Both the position numbers and the translations under genes were made by a program. The notes below the pieces were generated by a model, which did no database searches, was not told the DNA's origin, and worked only from the letters and a program-made list of their open reading frames with translations. From Megaleporinus macrocephalus (lineage: Eukaryota; Chordata; Actinopteri; Characiformes; Anostomidae), in contig CM038711.1 of the NCBI GenBank assembly GCA_021613375.1, positions 16,697,194 to 16,761,193 of the forward strand: 64,000 bases of DNA, in the 5' to 3' direction. Shown one piece after another: positions 59,600 through 64,000 of this stretch. Positions within the stretch are counted from its first letter, which is position 1, and every line of letters starts with the position of its first letter.

Positions 59600-62500
59600 A
59601 TATTTTTGTTTTGCTTTTAGAATCACAGTAGCTGCACAATGTATGTACATAAAATGAAGGGTTTTGTAAAGGGGTTTTCAACCATAAATATCTTTTTAAA
59701 AAATTAAAGAAATTTAAAATACAGATCTGAAGCAAAGTCACTCAACTCTGCCAGTCTGGAAAGGGTTACAAAGCCATTGAAACTGCAGACACCACTTGCC
59801 TGAGTTAAGGTCAATGTATAGGCAAAAATGACATCTATGGGAAAGTTGCAAGACACAGAACATTGCTGACCCAGAAGGAATGCTCATCTATTTTTTGCAC
59901 AATATTTTCAAATTACACTACACTGCAGTAAAAGTTATGAAAATGAACCTTTTTGTAAATAGTGCTTCATGTTCATCAAAGTAGCCATTGTAAACTAACT
60001 TTATTATACAAAGAAAGTACAGCATCATATCTGACATCTTTCAACGTCCAATCTTCCGATGTCAGAGAGAGGGTTCTGGCCTGGATGTGAAGTTCCTCTG
60101 AAGACTCTGCATTCAGTGTTGTGCTTAAGTACATGATTTCAGTCACCCAGACATATGGTCCAAATTACCTTCCCATACCAAACGTGCAAAACAAAGAAAG
60201 CTCTTATGGTACAGAATTACTAAGCCAGATGTTTTTCCAAATCATAGATATGATAGGTTTGGAAACTAAGCTCTCTCCTTGGAATACAAACCCCGTTCAA
60301 AATGAAAAATACACCTCACCATCACCATTTCTAGAGCTAGGAGAGGTAGAGGTAGTTACAGTAGGCAGAACAAGCAAAAATCTCTGGACAGCATGTTCAT
60401 GAATGATTTTTAGGGTCCAGGCACATGGTGCAGGACCCCTACTGTAATAGTTTACCCATAATGTAGATGGAAAAGTACAAGAAAAAAAACATCATGACTT
60501 GGTTTCATTTCACTCGAATACCTTTTCCTCCTTCATTGTCTTGTTTGGATTTTATTAGGGTACGCAGCCTGTTCACCTCCTGCTTCTTTAAATGACGGTT
60601 TGGTTTTCACATAATGGATAGTCCAGAATGTCCAGCTCTTTAGCAAGCTTCCTTTGCTATTTAAAAAAAAACAGTGAATAAGAGGGTTAACTTGAGTAGT
60701 GTGCAGGAAGTCGAGGATCTCTCTAAGGTAGCAGTCATAGTGCAAGCCAGTTGCCCTTAAGACATGTTAGAATTCCTTTGTTTATTTGTTCTTTATTTTT
60801 CCTTTTTTGAGTTTTCTTTTTGTTCTTTTTTCTTTTTGTTACTGTTTACCGGTTGACACTGAGTGAGAGTGCAATAAATGATCTGGACTTTCTGTCTTTT
60901 ATAAGCGGTCTCACATGTGTTGTCAATGAGGCCTTGTCAAGTTCCCGTCTAGGTTTTTTTTATATTGTTTGATGCATTTTTGAGTTTACATTATCTTTTG
61001 GTTGGCTGACTTTGGTGATGGAAAAAAAAAATGTGCAAAAAGCACACTGCAATACTTTGCAATACTGCAATAAGTTTCTCCACATCTAAATACACATTCG
61101 CAAATCATAATTAACAAACATGCTTCCTCCATCAGTGTCAGTACTATTACCATTTTTAAAACCTGTTTTACTTAAAACAGACATTACACAATTAACCTGT
61201 TCCAGTGTTCCAGTTTGCTAAAGTTTTTATTCACATGAGTAGATTGGGGTGACATTTGCTCAGGGGTGTGTGTGTTTAAAAATTGAGACAGTGGTGCACT
61301 GCACCTAATAAATAACAACACAGTACTGGACATATTGGTGTAGTGGAGGTTACTTTATGTTACTTAACCAAACAACCAAAACAAAAAATGCCATATCTGA
61401 TGTTTGTCCTTCTTCATTCTCTCCTTTCTCTTTCTGACACATATTTGAAGCCATACATCAACATATACCAGTTTCTTTATATATACTGTTAATTTGGCCA
61501 CTCCTAACACTTTTGCTATATTACTGATGAAATTGTTATTTTTTTCAGTTTAATTATGGTCCCTTGAAAAAGAGGCAGCTACATATTATTAAAGAGCTGT
61601 CATTCCTAAACCCTTTCTCCAATTAAGATGTAGTCTGTACTTTAAGCCCACGTTAATTATATAACAATATCTTGAATATGGTTTAGTAAACAGTTAAAAT
61701 GCCAAAATTTGTGTTACATGTTTTGGATGTAGTCAAGGTGAATTCATGTTCAGGATGGATAAACATTTACTTTTAAAGAATAAAACGTGAAGGAACAATG
61801 TTTTAACAATCAAAGTTAATTACATTAATAATCCTATGTTAGGGATACCCAATACTCTACAATAAGTGTACATTGTAAAAATCTCGCAACACTGCTGCAC
61901 TTGCTACACTTGTACCAGTTTATTAATAGAACAAATAACTATTTCATTTAAGACAGAAGTTAAATTTTAGTTTGCAGTTAACAGAGGCAACTGTCTTTGA
62001 GTTGTAAACATAGATGAAAGGGCTCTGTGGTAATTGTTCTTTCAGACTATACACAGCAAATGACATACTAGTTAACAAAGTATACATACACAGACTGCTC
62101 AACAATAATTAAAAGAAGTCCTAATCCCAGGTTTTTCTGAGCAAATGGAAATTGACTTTTCATCCTCTTGCTTAGCCTGGATGGTTTACAGCCATAGCAT
62201 AATCATTTAAACTTATTGCACAGATAAGGATTATGTCTCTTTCTATTTGTATTGGTTTAAATAATAGTACATTAGTACTATTAAACTACTAGTAGTTTGG
62301 TACATTTGGCTGCCCCCACTTAACTGCCTATCTAGATGTATCTCATGAACGATTTGGTCTCTAACCCTACCTTATATAATGGTGTGGATGGACAGTCCCC
62401 ATAAACTCATGGACTTCTGTCGTATTAATACAAGTGGTAAGGCAGCAAATTAAATGCCAATGGCATGCTTTGTGCAGACACTCCAACTACTTGCAGAATA

Positions 62501-63480
62501 AATTACTGTTTAAGAACTGACAAGGAAAAAAGAGTTAATTGGTGTGAATTGATGTTCCATGTTGGGACACATACACATACAGGACAGTTTAGGCCAACTT
62601 AAGTGAGAGCACAGAATAAAAACCTTTATTGAGCTGCTTGATAATTTACCCTTCTCTATTAAGAGTTTCACAGTTTAACATATCCATGATTTATGTACAA
62701 TGATGTGTATTAGCAACAGATGTTGGAAAGGTGATTGCTCTCCTACCACTCACAGATAAAACTATTGTCTACTCTTATCTACATAAATGTAAGGACTCAT
62801 TTGGTCAGTAAGATTAGGCTGGTGCATTGATTCACAAAGCTGACTCTACACTCTTTACTTTCAGCTCGAGTTGGCTCAATGCTCACTGTAGTTTTCCTGT
62901 AATAACATAAGTCCCACTTTCTCATAACATTGTAGTCAACAAACATATTCACACTCTTCTGAAAATAAACTTTAACTAATTTAAAGTCCAATCCTTTTCT
63001 TCACAGTGAGATAGAATTGCAATGATATTTACAATCTTTTTATATTACAAAGCTATTTGCTTTTTTCCCCTAGGTATCTGCAAAATGACATCTAGATAAT
63101 GTACACATTGTCTTACACAGAAATAAAATGGACACGAATCACATATTATACTTTTGGGTACTTGCTAACATTTGCAACTTTAATACATTAAAATGGTCAG
63201 TGGATAAAATCGATTCTTTAAGGATTGTCAGAGGCTTGAACCCAGGTGATTACTACTAAGGTTTATACCATAAAACAAAACATTAACTAAGACAGCACAG
63301 CACTGGATGAGAACAAAAACCTGTGCATTGTTGTAATTCTTTTTATATTTAAACCTATCAATTAACCTTATAACGTCACAGTGTTTGAATGGGGATCTAA
63401 GGTAAGTGGTCATCAAGTAGATGCAGGGTAAAACATTCTAATACAAATGCATGTGGCTATGTACATTTAGCTGTGTGAAC
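59600..63480. other. Right-hand region, no recognised feature
   Basis: AT-rich and apparently mostly single-copy by eye. Possible minus-strand polyadenylation signals (tttatt on +), for example near 62617-62622, fit the idea that part is a 3' UTR of a minus-strand gene to the right, but nothing here proves it. Confidence 0.35.
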
Positions 63481-63488
63481 ACTGTCTA

Positions 63489-63835
63489 TTAATGTGCAGA
63501 AAAGGAAAGATGAAAATCTCTTAAGTTTATCTCAAGTCTATCTTGTGGATGAATAAGGTTTATTACAGGGTTGAAATGTGTAGATACAATGTCTTTTGGG
63601 GTGTGGTTGGTGCTTGAAATTTGATGGCAGGCTCCTTGATTTCCAGGCCTTCCATCCTTTTTCTTCAGCAAAGATGAGAGGCTTTCATGTACACAATCCA
63701 ATATTCTGCACTAATAGAGGGAAAAGAGAAAATGACGCAATAAGGAGGAATAAATGTTTGGTGTTAGTTACAACAGCTGTTTTCCTTTATTAAGTGCACA
63801 TTTGTACTCACTGTTTTGTTAGGCATTTCCACCAT
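63489..63835 (-). CDS. Candidate last two exons of a minus-strand gene (partial)
   Basis: On the minus strand a long CT-rich tract and CTAATAG acceptor precede a 24-base segment (63835-63812) ending in a GTGAGTAC donor. A second pyrimidine-rich tract with TTAGTGCAG precedes 63705-63489, which is open to a TAA. Joined, they stay in frame (phase 2) across a 106-bp intron and read CLTKQILDCVHESLSSLLKK and on. I do not recognise the protein. In human the minus-strand gene after NAT10 is ABTB2, but I cannot match it. Chance remains possible. Confidence 0.3.
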
Positions 63836-63847
63836 CTATTAGAGAAA

Positions 63848-63875
63848 GGGAGAGGGAGAGAGAGAGAGAGAGAGG
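63848..63875. repeat. (AG)n simple repeat
   Basis: GA-rich tract gggagagggagagagagag. Read on the minus strand it is the polypyrimidine tract of the candidate acceptor at 63836-63837. Confidence 0.9.
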
Positions 63876-64000
63876 TCACCAACATTGCTGGTGGAGAGCT
63901 ACCTTCCTGCAGCCTTTACCTCCAACCTTAATCGACCCCACTTGTCAATTTAGACGGGGGAGGGTTAGTGATAGATACAAAGGGTAAGTGCTAAATAAAA

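Overview
This window is nuclear genomic DNA from a teleost fish. Two long, multi-exon vertebrate genes lie head to tail on the + strand with short GT-AG exons. The rest is AT-rich and packed with fish-type transposons (Tc1-like, hAT-like, L2-like and L1-like LINEs) and (TA)n/(CA)n microsatellites. I see no bacterial, viral or CRISPR features. The species cannot be named from the sequence.

Layout. 1-3712: mostly unique-looking AT-rich DNA with decayed Tc1-like relics and one unassigned minus-strand ORF. 3713-4451: a TIR-bounded element carrying a 58-bp minisatellite, just upstream of the first gene. About 4900-21710: caprin1, 17 coding exons and 687 aa as I assemble it, with a non-coding first exon and a 5.9-kb intron 6 containing three Tc1-type copies. 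21710-23050: intergenic. About 23050-44970: nat10, 28 coding exons and 1022 aa, with L2-type and related LINEs in introns 7 and 12 and a Tc1-type copy beside microsatellites in intron 21. 44970-59600: a repeat-rich downstream zone: hAT-type copies, two nested LINEs in opposite orientations, an L1-type fragment, and an inverted pair of repeats 12 kb apart. 59600-64000: mostly unclassified, with weak evidence of a minus-strand gene whose last exons enter at the right edge.

The two genes are neighbours in the same order in human (CAPRIN1-NAT10 on 11p13), so this is a conserved syntenic pair. Caprin1 is a cytoplasmic RNA-binding and stress-granule scaffold protein. Nat10 is the nucleolar RNA cytidine acetyltransferase. 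Both act in RNA metabolism but have separate promoters, and no operon-like relation is implied.

The most interesting details are at the splice-site and repeat level: an apparent U12-type (minor spliceosome) intron in nat10, a GC-AG intron in caprin1, a caprin1 C-terminus without the RGG-rich tail of the human long isoform, an L2-type reverse transcriptase ORF that stays open after losing its catalytic centre, and an internal tandem repeat in a DNA transposon next to the caprin1 promoter. I found no convincing new biological system.
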